Source: Myoxocephalus aenaeus
Lineage: Eukaryota > Chordata > Actinopteri > Perciformes > Cottidae
Assembly (NCBI GenBank): GCA_038501785.1
Contig: JBAMJR010000170.1
Span: 4,312,001 to 4,376,000 of the forward strand
Direction of reading: 5' to 3'
DNA: 64,000 nt
The position numbers were made by a program, and so were the translations under genes. The notes under the pieces are model-generated. The model had not been told where the DNA came from. It saw only the letters and a program-made list of their open reading frames with translations, and did no database searches. This document shows, piece after piece, positions 1 through 11,914 of this stretch (position 1 is its first letter; each line of letters starts with the position of its first letter).

Positions 1-1236
1 TGGCTACTTGTTGTTGGAGGTGCATGATATCTCTGAGAACACAGCACAGAGCGATGCCTGCAGTCAAAACATGTAATAAAAAACCAGATTGCAGCCATTC
101 ATCCTCTCTTCTCCTCCTCTTTTCACACCTTCCGGCTTCCTGTGGCACAGAGGGTTTCCCTGTCCAGCCTCACTGAGTGGGAAACACAGATATGCCCAAG
201 GCCTGTCTCGTCTCCTTGCTCCGACTGCTCTGTGTTTCTCTTCCTGATGCAACACACTGAGAGGTGCTAAGTGAAGACCAGGATCCGCCGTGTGAAAAGT
301 ACGCTGGATCATCCCTGAGATCCCTCGAGAAGAAAAACATATGGGTTGATGGTGTGCGTGTGTATGCGTAACTCGCCCGTCATAACTACCTCATGCCTGA
401 AAACAACTGACATGTGTTCAAATGTGGCTGTAAATTGTTTTGCTGATGTTAATAAAAAGCCAAAGAAGTTAAATCACAGGAAGTAATTATGCAAGTGAAG
501 TACCAGGATGCAACTGGTGGTCCATGTTGATTTTGCAGTCCTGGTTATAGGTCATGTTGGGATTCTATGTATCTCTCCTTTTACCATGCATGGTTAGTAG
601 TGCCCACTGGATACCCACTGATAATGTGAGTCCACCTCTCCTCACCTCTGATCTTGGAGAAGTTTAAACTAATATATTGATATCTGTATGTGTGCACTTT
701 CTGTTGGTTGAAGGTTATTCAGTTTGTGAATAAAGCAGTTGTTGTCTAAGCGGTGCAATTTTGGGTAAACTCAAAATAGTCCAAGTGCAGTTTAGCTGCA
801 GTTTACCTTGCTGAATGCCAACCTGTTGAAAAACGGACAATAGCTGTTTCTTTTGCAGTTTCTGACTTTTGAAAGAACACATAAAAGAAAGAACACATAC
901 AATATACAGTGTGAATCTATAAAATGCATCTGTCCACTGTGGTTCAGCTGTCTGCCATACTGACATGCTTGTTTTTGTCCAAACTCTACACTTCTCCTCA
1001 CCCTCCACTATTCCCATCTTTTCATTTGATGCGGTGCAGCCACTGTCAAGTCCCCTTGTGTGTCTTTCTTCACTCCAATCTCAGGCCTGTATATTTTTTC
1101 ATCCTGTCTCCTGAAGCCACAAAATGTCTGTCACATTCCACTTTTTCACCCTTTTTCTTCTCCTACAACGTCTCATCTCTGCCTCGCTGTGCCTCTCATC
1201 TTATCATCTTTGGCCCCTAGATTTGATTCTCTACGA

Positions 1237-1282
1237 ATGCCATAGGGGAGTGTTGATGGATGCCATAGGGGAGTGTTGAGAT
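1237..1282. repeat. 23-bp tandem duplication
   Basis: The unit starting atgccataggggagtgttga occurs twice head to tail with a 23-bp period. The second copy is nearly identical, which suggests a recent local slippage or duplication. Confidence 0.8.
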
Positions 1283-1333
1283 GAATCTGGGATTGCTACC
1301 ACACACACATATATATTGAACATGAGCATGTTG

Positions 1334-1365
1334 CACACAAACACACACACACACACACACACACC
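1334..1365. repeat. (AC)n microsatellite
   Basis: An almost pure AC run of about 15 units, with one interruption near its left end. Confidence 0.9.
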
Positions 1366-1471
1366 TGCCATTTTGTATAAAGACATGCCTTGCCGGGGGT
1401 AAATATGTCATTCATGTATCACTATATGGCCAGGTGCCTTGACACTGCTCATCATCTGGGAGCCTGAAAAG

Positions 1472-1476
<5 letters not shown>

Positions 1477-1537
<61 letters not shown>
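1477..1537. repeat. (CA)n microsatellite, about 30 units
   Basis: An uninterrupted CA run preceded by ggcgcg. It is one of the longest pure dinucleotide tracts in the window and is likely length-polymorphic. Confidence 0.95.
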
Positions 1538-1540
<3 letters not shown>

Positions 1541-4354
1541 TGCTGTATTTCGTCCTCCTCCATTCCTCTTTCAAATAGTCACCCAGAACAGAGGAGCATC
1601 TCAGACGGATTAGAATCAGTCATAATGATGAAACCTGGTTGAAACACCTCCATCAGTGTGGCCGTTGTCGTTCAACAAAGCAGACATGAATGAGGTTTTT
1701 GTTCATCCTTTTATCTGTCTCATACCCTAACTAGAGTTACTTTTATCTGGAGTCATGGCACAAAAGACCAAAGCGGCAGAATCAGGAGGCAGGAGGAGGA
1801 AACAAATTCCTCCCAAAAAAAATCCCCAAAATGAACCCGGTTATGTGAGCACAAGTTTGAGCCATGGCACAAGATGACATTCTGAAGGTGTAGTTGGATG
1901 TCAAGTTGGTCAGAGATGAGGAAGCCCGACTCCATATGAAGCAAATGTTTCATTTCACAGTAAAGATCCATTTGGCAAGTGTGGAGTTGCTGTGCGAGAG
2001 TCCATCCCAGCTGCTCTGCAGAGCATCAGAGGGAGAGAAGCCACATCAGTCTCTCAGGTGATAGATTGGAAATCAAAGTTTTAATCATACACTCTGGGCT
2101 GTTGCCTGGCAACAGGCTCCCCTTGCTGAACTTGTCTCGTTGGCTGAGGAAAAGCAAAGATGAGAAGAAGATGACGGGCCAAACGAAGAGAGCATGGGGA
2201 CGCCGAGCAGAACTGTATGTCTAACTGAATGACGTACAGTGAAATATAAAAAGACAGAGACCATTATAATGTATTGCATTCAATGAGCAACTAAATCACT
2301 GAAATGCAATTGAAATAGATGCTCTTCATCTCCTTCTTGTATGCTATTTAAAAACATTTAATCTTTGTGACCTCCAGCAAGGTCTCTCTCCACAGCGCTG
2401 CATTCATTTTTCTTCTTGGTTTCAAAAGAAAAGATACATTCAGAGACCTCATTTTACCTTTTAGAGCAGAGCAGCTACAAAGTCCTCTGTTAACAATAGA
2501 GCCCAGTGTCTTAGAAATTGCTGCGCTGCAGCCCAAGCAGACTCTCACATTAATATGCATAATGCTGCCAACACAATTCTGTGCATAATTCCTTCTGTCT
2601 ATTTAACTAATAATGTGAGCAGCTGACTGTGTACACTTTGCACAGTCTGCACTCACTTACACAGTCCACCCATGCACAGAACAAGCACAGGGAATCAGAC
2701 CGAAAACATCGGTTAACCTTTGAAACCACCAGTAATCAAAATAATAGTGCTCCCAAGCCATTACTATGTTGAGATTTACTGTGCATGATTTAGTTGTAGC
2801 GATTTGTAGTATTAATTAAATGCATTACTTGTTGTTGTTTTAAGTGTCCTACCCTTTGCCAAAGTGGCCCAGCTGTCTCATGATCATTAATCCTAATCAC
2901 TCTACTTTTAACGAATGGACGGGTGGTTCGAAAGAAGTCACAGCAAAGACATCATCTTGGGGAGGATTTTGAAGCATTAACTTAATTTTTTGCTTGGTCG
3001 GCGAATGATGATCTCTTTTTTTTCTGCTGCAATGAGAAGAATCAGTTCTTGTGTATAATGTGTATGTGGCTGGCATCGCGGTCTATTACTGGGATCTGCA
3101 TTTTTAAGCCCATTTGTCCCATGATGTTCCCAATGATCTTTTTTTGCAACACTGTCGCGTTATATTTCCCCTCGAACAACAGTGCCATCCATGACAAGCA
3201 GTCTCGGTATCAAAGGAAGTACTCTATTGGTATGGGCATCACTTTGAGGGAATTGGTATTCCAATTCCAGTAATTACAATGCAGTTGCTAATCCCAGTAA
3301 TACTCTGTTACTTTGCCACTTGACACTTTGCCACTTGGTGTTCTTGGCTGACTTGCTAACATACTATACAATCAGGGGTCACGTAGTTTAGTTTAGAGCT
3401 GGAGAGTGTGTCACTCCACGATAGAGGTCAGGACTTCTGGGGAGCTGTGTGTGTGTCACTGAGGCTAAACTGGCGAGATCGTAAATGAATTGCTCCAAAT
3501 TGTCGGGCTTCCTGCAATGTGTTGTTTTCCATTTCCACACACGTGAGTTAAAAAAGACTGATATCGGTGTAGAATATTTCGGGTTATTTATATGCACATT
3601 TACAAAGCTGACAGCTGTAAGTTAAGGTTATTAAAGGTGTTATTTTTGCTGCTGAGTATGAGTAAACCAATGTAATTAGTAGTGACTAATGTGTAATGAG
3701 TAATTGCTTGCAGTTTTGACATAACTCGTCCATCACTGACGCATATTGATCTGTAGATGAATGACAGCACTTTAACATTAATGATCTGACTCACTTCACT
3801 CACCTGCTATCTACGTACAACAGGAGGTTGCCTAAAAACTGTGAAACCTATTTGTCTTTATCGTGGGTGTCTTTCTGTGTTATCTAACGGGATTCAGAAT
3901 AATATTATGAGCAATACAAACCCAGTTACCTAGCACAACATATTGGACAATTCTGAAAATGTAAGATATTTCGGAGAAGAAGCTAAATGACGACAAAGAA
4001 TCCCGTCATTGATGTAGCCCCAAAGCGGCGTTCTAAATGCTAAAGAAAACATTTAGTGACCTTAGATTTGAGAACAAAGTAGCTTAAGAGTACCAGTATA
4101 ATTGGGATTTAAAGAACTCTTTGTTTGGGTATCTGACATGTGAAAAAGGTTGTTAACCTCGGTTTGCTGAGCAAATAATTGCACTTTCTTTGCTCAAAGG
4201 TAAAAGGATAAAAAAATGTTTCACCTACACTAAACCTTTCAGCACTCCTGTTTGAAAGGCTTTACTGTCAAATACATTGTCTAATCATGACAAATAGTTT
4301 CATTACCAGCTCCAAAAAAATGTCTCTTCATGTACTTCATTTATAATACTATAC

Positions 4355-4538
4355 TGTAGGAGCGAGTAAACAAACGACAGGGCGAGTATTCCTTTTGGCC
4401 GTAGGTTGCGGCCGTTTATTTACCTCCCAACCACATATCACACATTCACTTCCTGGTGCCCTTTAACCCCCTCGTGTCACCCGGGTTACGCCCCTTCTCT
4501 TAAAGGGGCCTCGTGCATTCGACCCCTAGTCCCCTACA
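4355..4538 (-). mobile_element. LTR of a Ty3/gypsy retrotransposon (3' LTR, 184 bp)
   Basis: The segment begins TGTAGG and ends CCTACA, a perfect 6-bp terminal inverted repeat with the canonical TG...CA ends of an LTR. It lies directly downstream, on the minus strand, of the polypurine tract and the integrase frame, so it is the 3' LTR. A minus-strand AATAAA (4415-4420) is a plausible polyadenylation signal. The LTR is GC-rich compared with its surroundings and unusually short. No matching 5' LTR occurs in the window, so the target-site duplication cannot be tested. The left flank reads ...atac. Confidence 0.85.
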
Positions 4539-4550
4539 TGCCTCCCCCCA
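4539..4550 (-). promoter_or_regulatory. Polypurine tract (plus-strand primer site) of the gypsy element
   Basis: Read on the minus strand this is TGGGGGGAGGCA, abutting the first base of the LTR. This is the position and composition expected of the polypurine tract that primes second-strand DNA synthesis in LTR retrotransposons. Confidence 0.75.
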
Positions 4551-4558
4551 GAATTCAC

Positions 4559-5209
4559 CTAGCCCCCCAGAAACCTCGGGGCCCGAACCAGCCGACCAGC
4601 CCGACTCCGTGTCTCCGGCGCCGGGGGCAGGACCCCCGTTGAGGGAACCCTCCCGGTCTTGCCATGGGGAGGCGGGAGGGCACGAGGCCGCCCGCGCCGT
4701 GGGGGTTCAGCCAACCCTACCGGTTGGTCCAGGTCCAGATGCGCCGGTTTAAGGCGGTCCACCGACACGTACTCCAGCCGGCCGCCCATGTCGATCTTGC
4801 AGGTCTTGTCCCCAGTCTCCAGCACCCGGAATGGCCCGACGTAGGGGGGCTGAAAGGTTCCACGGTGGCAGTCCTGGCGAACAAACACGTACTCCGCTGA
4901 CTTGAGGCTGGACGGGACGTACGACCGGGGAAGGCCGTGCTGCGACGTGGGCACCGGTCTGAACAGCCTGGCTTTTTCCAGGAGCGCATCCCGCTGCTGG
5001 GTCGCAGACCAAGGGTCGGTTACCTCGGGGATAAACTCCCCTGGCACCCGCAGCGGCTGTCCATACACAAGCTCGGCAGATGAAGCCTGCAGATCGTCCT
5101 TGGGGGCTGTCCTCAGGCCCAACATGACCCATGGAAGCCTATCCACCCACCCGCCGTCTTTGAGGCTGGCACGGAGGGCAGCTTTCATAGAGCGATGGAA
5201 CCGCTCGCA
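4559..5209 (-). pseudogene. Ty3/gypsy pol fragment: C-terminal part of integrase
   Basis: This open frame encodes the C-terminal end of a gypsy-type integrase, the enzyme that inserts the element's DNA copy into the genome. The frame is open upstream of the first ATG (5188) through a CERFHRS stretch ending at 5209, a typical segment of the integrase core (usually ERFHR-LK-AL). Counting from ATG 5188, residues 14-52 are the last part of the core (VDRLPWVMLGLRTAPKDD, then a YGQPLRVPG motif). Residues 114-150 are the GPY/F module (PPYVGPFRVLETGDKTCKID, ending DRLKPAHL). A proline/arginine-rich tail follows and stops with TAG at 4559. The reading frame has no internal stop or frameshift, so the insertion is fairly young. 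Protease, reverse transcriptase, RNase H and most of integrase are missing because the element stops abruptly near 5210. As it stands it cannot move by itself. Confidence 0.9.
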
Positions 5210-6724
5210 TAAAATTTTTATATGAAAATGTTAGTCGTGTGCAGCCAACAGAATGGATATTGAGTCTTCTCCTGATATATATTTAGCAATTACCTTTCTG
5301 TAATACTTTACTCTTCACTTTCAGTAAAATGCAAGAAAGCTGCCATTTGAGTTGGGCTGAAGGCTGAGCCGCTCATGTTTAAGCTTGTGATGTGATGTGC
5401 TCTGTAAATGGGTTTGTATTTGAACAGATGAATGTCAGAATGGCTCGAATGTAGCGACGGCCCCTGCAGTGAAAACAGCATCTCTGTTGCATTCTAACTG
5501 CGCCACAAAACCCAGTCAAGAGTTTACATGAAATGATAATGTCTTTCAAACACAGTTTGGACTGTCTTTTGTCTTTCTGCAGGTGCCACAAAAAGCTACG
5601 CCTGAAACATCTTCTCACATCCCTGTATTTGATTAAAAAAAAAAAAGGCCAATAAACTAAATTCAACTCTAACCTCCAAGCAAGCAATTGTCACTTCGTA
5701 TACCAGATGTTCCCAAACTTTAGCTTGTTACTACATTGCTTGTTGCTAAATTGTTTTGTTCAGAAGTGAGATTCTCTTAAATTTTTCAAGGACATCTTGT
5801 TTATTTTGGCACCATTATTGCCATGCGGGCTGTTGTTAGGGCACCATAATACAGTTTGAAAAACTCGGTGACCGCTCAAGGAGTCATTTTTGGGAAATCT
5901 TGCTCATATCGTGCTGGATGTTCATAGTTTTGATCAAAATATCTTTTAAAAGTGATTTTTTTTTTGCAGATATAAAAAATTTTCCCAAGACTTTGCTGAA
6001 CAAATACATACAATAAACACAAGTATTGGAATTAATTTGGGGTTCCTACGATGACTCAAACACAGGGGAAAAGAAAAAAAGTCTAGAACCAAAACTGGTT
6101 CCACCGTGCTTAATTAAAGGGTTTTATCAGGGTTTATAATACAGTGATGGTAATGTTTATTCTTACATTTTTTATCAATATGAAAATAATATTTGAAAAT
6201 GTTGTTTATGTAAATGTGATCTTTTCTAATAAAGTGAACTCTTGAAAAAAAAAAAATGAACAAAACAATCTTACTGCATTGCTGTCCTGTCCTCACTTTG
6301 ATACCACAACCTCATATACAGAGCGTAGGAACCAACAAGTAATATCAAATATTTGACTTTTAACCCTGTTTTTTCAATAGGTATTGCTCAGAAGAGATGC
6401 TCGATGACTCGGACCTGATAAGTTAGACCTGTCATCGACCCCGTTTTGTAAACACATCGCTCACATCGACAGAAAACTGACAGGGTGGGAAAAGAGCAAT
6501 AGATGAAAGTGCAGATGCAGCAGCCCGAGTTGACGTACTCATTTCTTCTTCCCCCGGTCTGTTTGATTACAGAAGTGTCGGGGCTGAGCCTTCTTAATTG
6601 TATTCAAGATCACCGTGTCTCCCTTTGATGATGGGCACAATGGGCAACAGAGGGAGAATCAATCACAGGGTAGCCCTCTCTTTCTCTGCCAGACAGAAAG
6701 CCAAGCACGGACATGGAGAAAGGT

Positions 6725-6728
<4 letters not shown>

Positions 6729-6762
<34 letters not shown>
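6729..6762. repeat. (AC)n microsatellite
   Basis: A pure AC run of 17 units. Confidence 0.95.
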
Positions 6763-6765
<3 letters not shown>

Positions 6766-6931
6766 TGGATTTTGTTCTTCTCTCATTCTGCCTCGCCCTT
6801 GCACATGTAATCATTGGCACCAAAAATCAAACAGCTTTTTTGTCTTTGCCTTACATGATGTTAGCAAAAAGATTAAATGCATCCCCTGTGAGAACTCACA
6901 CCCCTTCTGAACCCTCCCTATTTTTTCTGGA

Positions 6932-6962
6932 ACACACACTAACACACACACACACACACACA
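6932..6962. repeat. (AC)n microsatellite, imperfect
   Basis: An AC run of about 15 units interrupted once by 'ta'. Confidence 0.9.
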
Positions 6963-7039
6963 ACCGCTAAACATGCATTATGTTGCTTTTGTCAGAGTGA
7001 GCCAAACTGGAAATGAAGCTGTGCAAATGTGATCCATCT

Positions 7040-7060
7040 TCTCTCTCTCTCTCTCTCTCT
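7040..7060. repeat. (TC)n microsatellite
   Basis: A pure TC run of about 10 units followed by an imperfect GT stretch. Confidence 0.9.
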
Positions 7061-10000
7061 GTGCGTGTGTGTTTGTGCATGTCCTATGTTGAAAAGTGAA
7101 GTGTTCTGTTAAGAAAAACAGTGTAATGAAGGTGGCCTTGCCAGCAGTAAAGAGGATTCAGTGCAGGGTGGAGGTGCAGATTCAATTAGCTTTGTGGGCG
7201 ACATGAAATGGTGATAATGCAGGCGTGTAATGTCAACAAGCATCAAATCCTTCTTTTTTTCCACCTCCAGTCTCTTTTTCTCTGCACCCTGCATGCTTTG
7301 TCCTTCACGTATGGTGATAGTTAGGGTCACCGAGGCCCTAAATCGCTGGTAGCGGGACACGCAGCCAACACCATTTATCAATGTAATTAGCGGTCGGCAT
7401 ACGACCCTGCTGCTACGGACATGGCTGCCTGCTTCCTGACAGGCTATCCAACAGTCTCTCATCCTCCCTCTCCTTTTCTTTCTCTCTGTCCCACAAAAGG
7501 GGTGTGTGCACCTGTCACAGCCTTCCCCTGCACTGTTCGATTGCCTTCCTGCAGTAAAAACTTTCATTATTTGTGTGTGTGGATAAGAGAAAGAGGATTC
7601 CAGGGCCCTAATGGGTGTGTATGCAAGACTGTTGAAGCAAAGAGGAAGCGAGCAAGCCGTGATATTGTGACATTTGTTCATTTGTCATGTCACTTGAGTG
7701 CTGCAGTAATTACTGCCACTGGGGGCTCGCTCTTGTTTTTTGGGGCTCAGCCGGAGAGCAAAGAGCGCTGTCAACACACAGAAAACACAGTGGGAGAGTT
7801 CAGGAAAATGCAAGGTTCCCGGAGGGACCGCTTTGCTGCATCCCCTCATTGTTAACGCTCCCCGCTGTGCGTGAAGCTTGATTTGTTGCCAAAATTACAG
7901 TACATGTTTTAGAATACATTTAGGGGAAATAGGATCTGTGATTCTCTAATTTGAAAAGCAATAGACATAGCAATTTTCAGATGCCCACACAATTCCAAAT
8001 TTACACGGTACACCCGGTAACACGCATATAATAGCACAGAGATGCGACTCCTGAGAGACAAAAAGGAAACACAAAGCTACAGCGGATTAGAGCACAGAGG
8101 CACAGGGAACAGAGTATGAATTCTTCCCGTGCTCTCCTTCCACAAAGCCTCTTTCATATGGTTGCGTAATGACACAATGCGTGTTCTCCCATTCATCCAT
8201 TTCCTCCCACGTCCTCATCCATTACATATCCCTTATTCTAAGTAGGTGCTTGTTAATTGCAATTGGTCTTGGCTGAAGAAGTCACGAGTGTTCCAGCTCT
8301 CTGCAGTGAATGAATGTGGCTTGTTGACTCCAAGTCGCACTGGAGTGTGCATTCAGAATACCAGAATGCCAAGTCCATTAATGTGAGAAGGGTTCATTTG
8401 TCACAGTTTCCATTGGTGTTGCTGTAATGACCAGGTATGGTGGTTGATGAATGGCCTGACCTTTCCCTCCCCCCTTATAATCAAGTGCTCCTAGTAGATT
8501 TTCGTGTTTAATTTGTGGATGTCTTGGATGCTGACACAGTCCAGTACGAAGTACTACAAAGCTCAAAAGTTTGAGAAAATTATACAGATGTGAAGATCTT
8601 TCTTTAAAATATGAATACGTTGGCAATTAGACTATTGATGTCTCTGTGGAGTTTCTAATGTCTTCACGGAGTCCATCAAGGTTTTCATTAAGGCGACTCT
8701 ATTTAGGGCATACCTAAAAACAGACAGGAAACAGACATCTCCACAGACAGACAATGACAAGCAAAATAGCGGTTTGGGACTGTTTTGAGTTGATACTGCA
8801 GTTGCATTTCCAAAGTGGTGAAAGAATAAAAAAGTATTTAAAAGATAAAACTGTATACTAACATGAAAACAAACTCATCGGTTAGTCCTCCTTGAGGCTT
8901 TTGTCTTGTAAAAATGCCTTATTGCATAATGTTCTGAATACTTCTTCCACCATTGACTACAAAGGCTTTTATAATGATACATTTACAGAGAATTTATGTT
9001 TCCACGCAGTATTTATTTTTACTTTCGAACAAGCTGCTAAATAAAACATGCCATCATGCTGTGTGTATATAAGCTGCACAAAGATGACTTGGTTTAAACA
9101 AGTTGTGTTGTTGTTGCCTTTTAGCTTAAATGCAAGTGTGTTCAAGAGATTGGATTTCCCCATCAGGAGTCAACAACACTTTTCATGCAACGATATTTGT
9201 CATATCTAATGTGCATGCGGTGACCTCCACACAAATCACGCGTCACCTCCCCATCGCTCCATCACAGACCCGTGCCGTGAATGGATTTGACGGCTGAGGT
9301 TGACTTACTGTGGTGTTTGTGGCAATCAATGTGCATTATTGAGTCAGGTATGCTGTCATTATAAGGGGTAAGAGAGTTGTCATACAGAATAGGCTCAAAT
9401 ATATACACACGGTGTTAATGCTGACATGTGGGTGCTCTGCAGAGTCACATGGATTGTGACACACACAGGATTGTGCCCCCTGTTCGATCATGAGCGGGCA
9501 GAAGACCCAGGAATCAGCATGTGTACAGGCTGACTGGTAAGTTCGCCATCATCTCGAGAATAAAAGTTCCTGGCAACAGCACAAAAGTGAATGATAACGA
9601 ATAAATGCATGAGAACAGCTTGTCTGTACATGTCATAAGGCTCTGCAGGAGACAGTGGAAATCAAGAGGACATAATAGAGTGGCTCCTTCTCTTTGCATT
9701 TAAATGTATGTAATCTCTCAGACGCTGACACTGCTGAGGTTAATGTCTGTCCGACCTGTTCTGTTTATTGTATTTGTCTGGTATTTGTTTAATCTTGACT
9801 AGATAAACACAGTATGTAGGCTACAGAGACACACTCACAGCAGTAGGGGGTACGTAAAGTTGCAGGAAAAAGAGCTGACAGGCTCAGGGAGGATAGGGAG
9901 AGAAGGGGGAGGAGAACAAAAGATTGAAGAGACGAAAATAGGACAATTGAGGATGTACACAACTCTTAGATTCTCTTCCCATCTTCGAGACAAAAAGAGC

Positions 10001-10512
10001 TGACTGAAACCTATTTTTTAGGCGTTCCCTGCACTGAGAGGAAAAACCATTTGCATTTCATTTCAATAATATCTTGAAAGCTTTTCCCATACTAAGTTAT
10101 GCCCAGGCACTCATAAATAATTAAATCATTACACTAATGACTTCAAATACTTCAAATAGCGTTCATCATTTTTGTACTCGCTTTACGAATAATTGGAACG
10201 GAGCACAAATGTGTTTTTATATCTTTCCTTTTTTTCATGAAAGTCAGCATTCGGGGCAGCTGAAGGGAACTTCAAGAAGAGTGTTGCTGAATCTCCAGCA
10301 ACATGAAAACAGACCTGTAAAAACTACAAACGATGCTCATTATTATAAGCAGAGAGACAGCCAAGAAACAATATGACTTTGCAACGGGATTTTCAAATGT
10401 CATTTATTCCAGCTCTGCAAAGTGCTGTGACGTGAATAGCTAACTAGCATAGATCCAATTTCAGACATAGAACCGCTCCTTTCCACATCAACCCTCTCCC
10501 AATCTTTTTCAA

Positions 10513-10539
10513 ACACACACACACACACACACACACACA
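10513..10539. repeat. (AC)n microsatellite
   Basis: A pure AC run of about 13 units. Confidence 0.9.
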
Positions 10540-11123
10540 TCCACAGCCACAGCCACACACCCAGTACACGCACCTTATTGCAGATATAAGTAGCAGCAGA
10601 CTAGTTGACCTACTGATTTGCTCCCCGGTGCCAGCAGCGAGCAGGAAATGGAGGGTGCAGAAACACGCATACTAATATTCAGGTAAATGTTTCTATAAAG
10701 CCATTGCCAGCACTTTGGCCTCATTACTCACAATATTTATCAAACAGTAATGACTTACAGAGGTCCTGCCAGGTCAGGAAGTAATAATGGTGACTAAGAA
10801 AGTATGAGGGAGCGCAATACTAGATGGCTTCCTCCAGCAAATGTACTGGTATAGAGCTGGAAGTGGAAATCCCATCCTGTATTGTGTATAGAGGATTTGT
10901 ATTATTAGTCCTTATGTCATAGTCATAGACTGTATAAGTCTATGAGTCACTGTGATGTCAACCACTGCAATAGTGACGGAGTATAAACTCATATTTACAA
11001 TGTTTACTGAGGTATAAATGAGTAAAAGTGAGAAGTAGGGTCATTTTCTCATAAACGGCTATACAATTGGACTTCTTTTTCTGCAACCAGAGGAATCGTC
11101 CCCTGCAGCGGATTAGAAATAAT

Positions 11124-11215
11124 CTTTAGCATGTTGGCATGCTCACATTAGTATTTAGCTTTAAGTACCACTGCACCCATGTACAGCCTGGCAGAGCTGC
11201 TAGAATGACTTTAGA
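11124..11215 (-). repeat. Fragment of a dispersed teleost repeat (same family as 18930-19284 and 37590-38770)
   Basis: The stretch running from tttagcatgttggcatgctc through tatttagctttaagtaccac to cagagctgctagaatgactt corresponds to one end of a repeat that I know to be common in percomorph genomes. The same end is seen at 38665-38770 (atttagctgaaggcactgct ... gcgagcatggctgcagactc). The copy is diverged and only this end is present. I cannot assign it to a transposon class from sequence alone. Confidence 0.6.
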
Positions 11216-11796
11216 TGTGAAGTCTTGTTTGAACATCGGATGGGACCGAAATTCATTTTATTCTTTCTTGTAGTCTCATCTCCCCTCCTCCTCTCACATT
11301 TCTCTTTCTTCTGCCAAGGCAGGCAGAGGTTTGATACAGCACGGACTTGCTTCAGGGCACTAACCACTCATGCTGACCTTTGCTACCAGTGCTCCATAAA
11401 TTACTGTGCCAAGCTCTTTCCACCCCACACAGAGACACCCCTCAAGGGGAAGTGAGGGGCAAGCTCTTTGGCACTATCGGCCGGGCCAACGCTGGCACAG
11501 AGGTAGAGGGTTGGGTTGGAGGCCTGGATAGATTTGAGTCCACCATTTTGCCCATCTGCTGTTTCATGGCCCATCATGGCGGACCATAAATGTGTGTCCT
11601 CTGTGGTTTGCATTCACCTGCTCACAGTTTATAAAATCTGCATTGCAGATAATGAAATAGGGAACTAGACTGTAGAAGCTGAGAAAACCCACAAACCAAT
11701 AGCAGTTTTGTCGGTGTCCTTAATTAAACCCCATATATTGATTGGTGAGTATCATTGATTAGTCAGTTCCATCATGACTGCAGTTATAATATATAC

Positions 11797-11855
<59 letters not shown>

Positions 11856-11858
11856 GTG

Positions 11859-11912
<54 letters not shown>
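11797..11912. repeat. Compound (TG)(TA)(CA)-GCGCGC-(CA) tract
   Basis: Positions 11797-11854 form a perfect 58-bp palindrome: nine bases of alternating TG, a TA run, then nine bases of alternating CA. A second palindrome, gtgcgcgcgcac, follows at 11856-11867, and a CA run continues to 11912. The first part can extrude a cruciform and the alternating purine-pyrimidine part is a classic Z-DNA former. Short open frames through this tract are artefacts. Confidence 0.95.

Positions 11913-11914
<2 letters not shown>

Larger units (their letters stand above)
1..4354. other. Non-coding stretch, no gene seen
   Basis: No open frame here exceeds about 100 codons and none resembles a known protein. The contents are two CA microsatellites (listed separately), a 23-bp tandem duplication at 1237-1282, and a 15-bp tandem duplication near 3310-3339 (unit beginning actttgccacttg). 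The rest looks like unique AT-leaning intergenic DNA. I could not recognise any exon, RNA gene or transposon in it. Confidence 0.6.
5211..10904. other. Non-coding stretch with microsatellites
   Basis: No recognisable gene. Two overlapping antiparallel open frames (7109-7681 minus, 190 codons; 7421-7855 plus, 144 codons) lie in a slightly GC-richer patch. Neither shows a domain, biased composition or splice context that I know. One or two frames of this length are expected by chance in 64 kb. CA and CT microsatellites are listed separately. The block 10660-10800 is unusually free of low-complexity sequence. Confidence 0.55.

Noticed and set aside
1477..1537. CA/GT-derived His-Thr or Cys-Val repeats as repeat proteins (also at 6729, 11866, 13575, 14757)
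   Set aside because: They are dinucleotide microsatellites read in frame.
2921..2945. tRNA-type B-box (gggtggttcgaaag) suggesting a tRNA or SINE
   Set aside because: No A-box at the right distance, no cloverleaf and no SINE tail.
4749..5132. 127-codon frame overlapping the integrase fragment, and the plus-strand frames at 4406-5225
   Set aside because: Shadows of the integrase frame in GC-rich DNA. Only the 4559-5209 minus frame shows integrase motifs.
7109..7855. 190-codon minus and 144-codon plus overlapping frames as genes
   Set aside because: They overlap antiparallel, have no domain or compositional sign of coding, and the length is within chance expectation for the window.
10918..10960. 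Dispersed repeat start (catagactgtataagtctatg)
   Set aside because: It resembles a fish repeat that I know only over about 25 bases. Too short and diverged to call.
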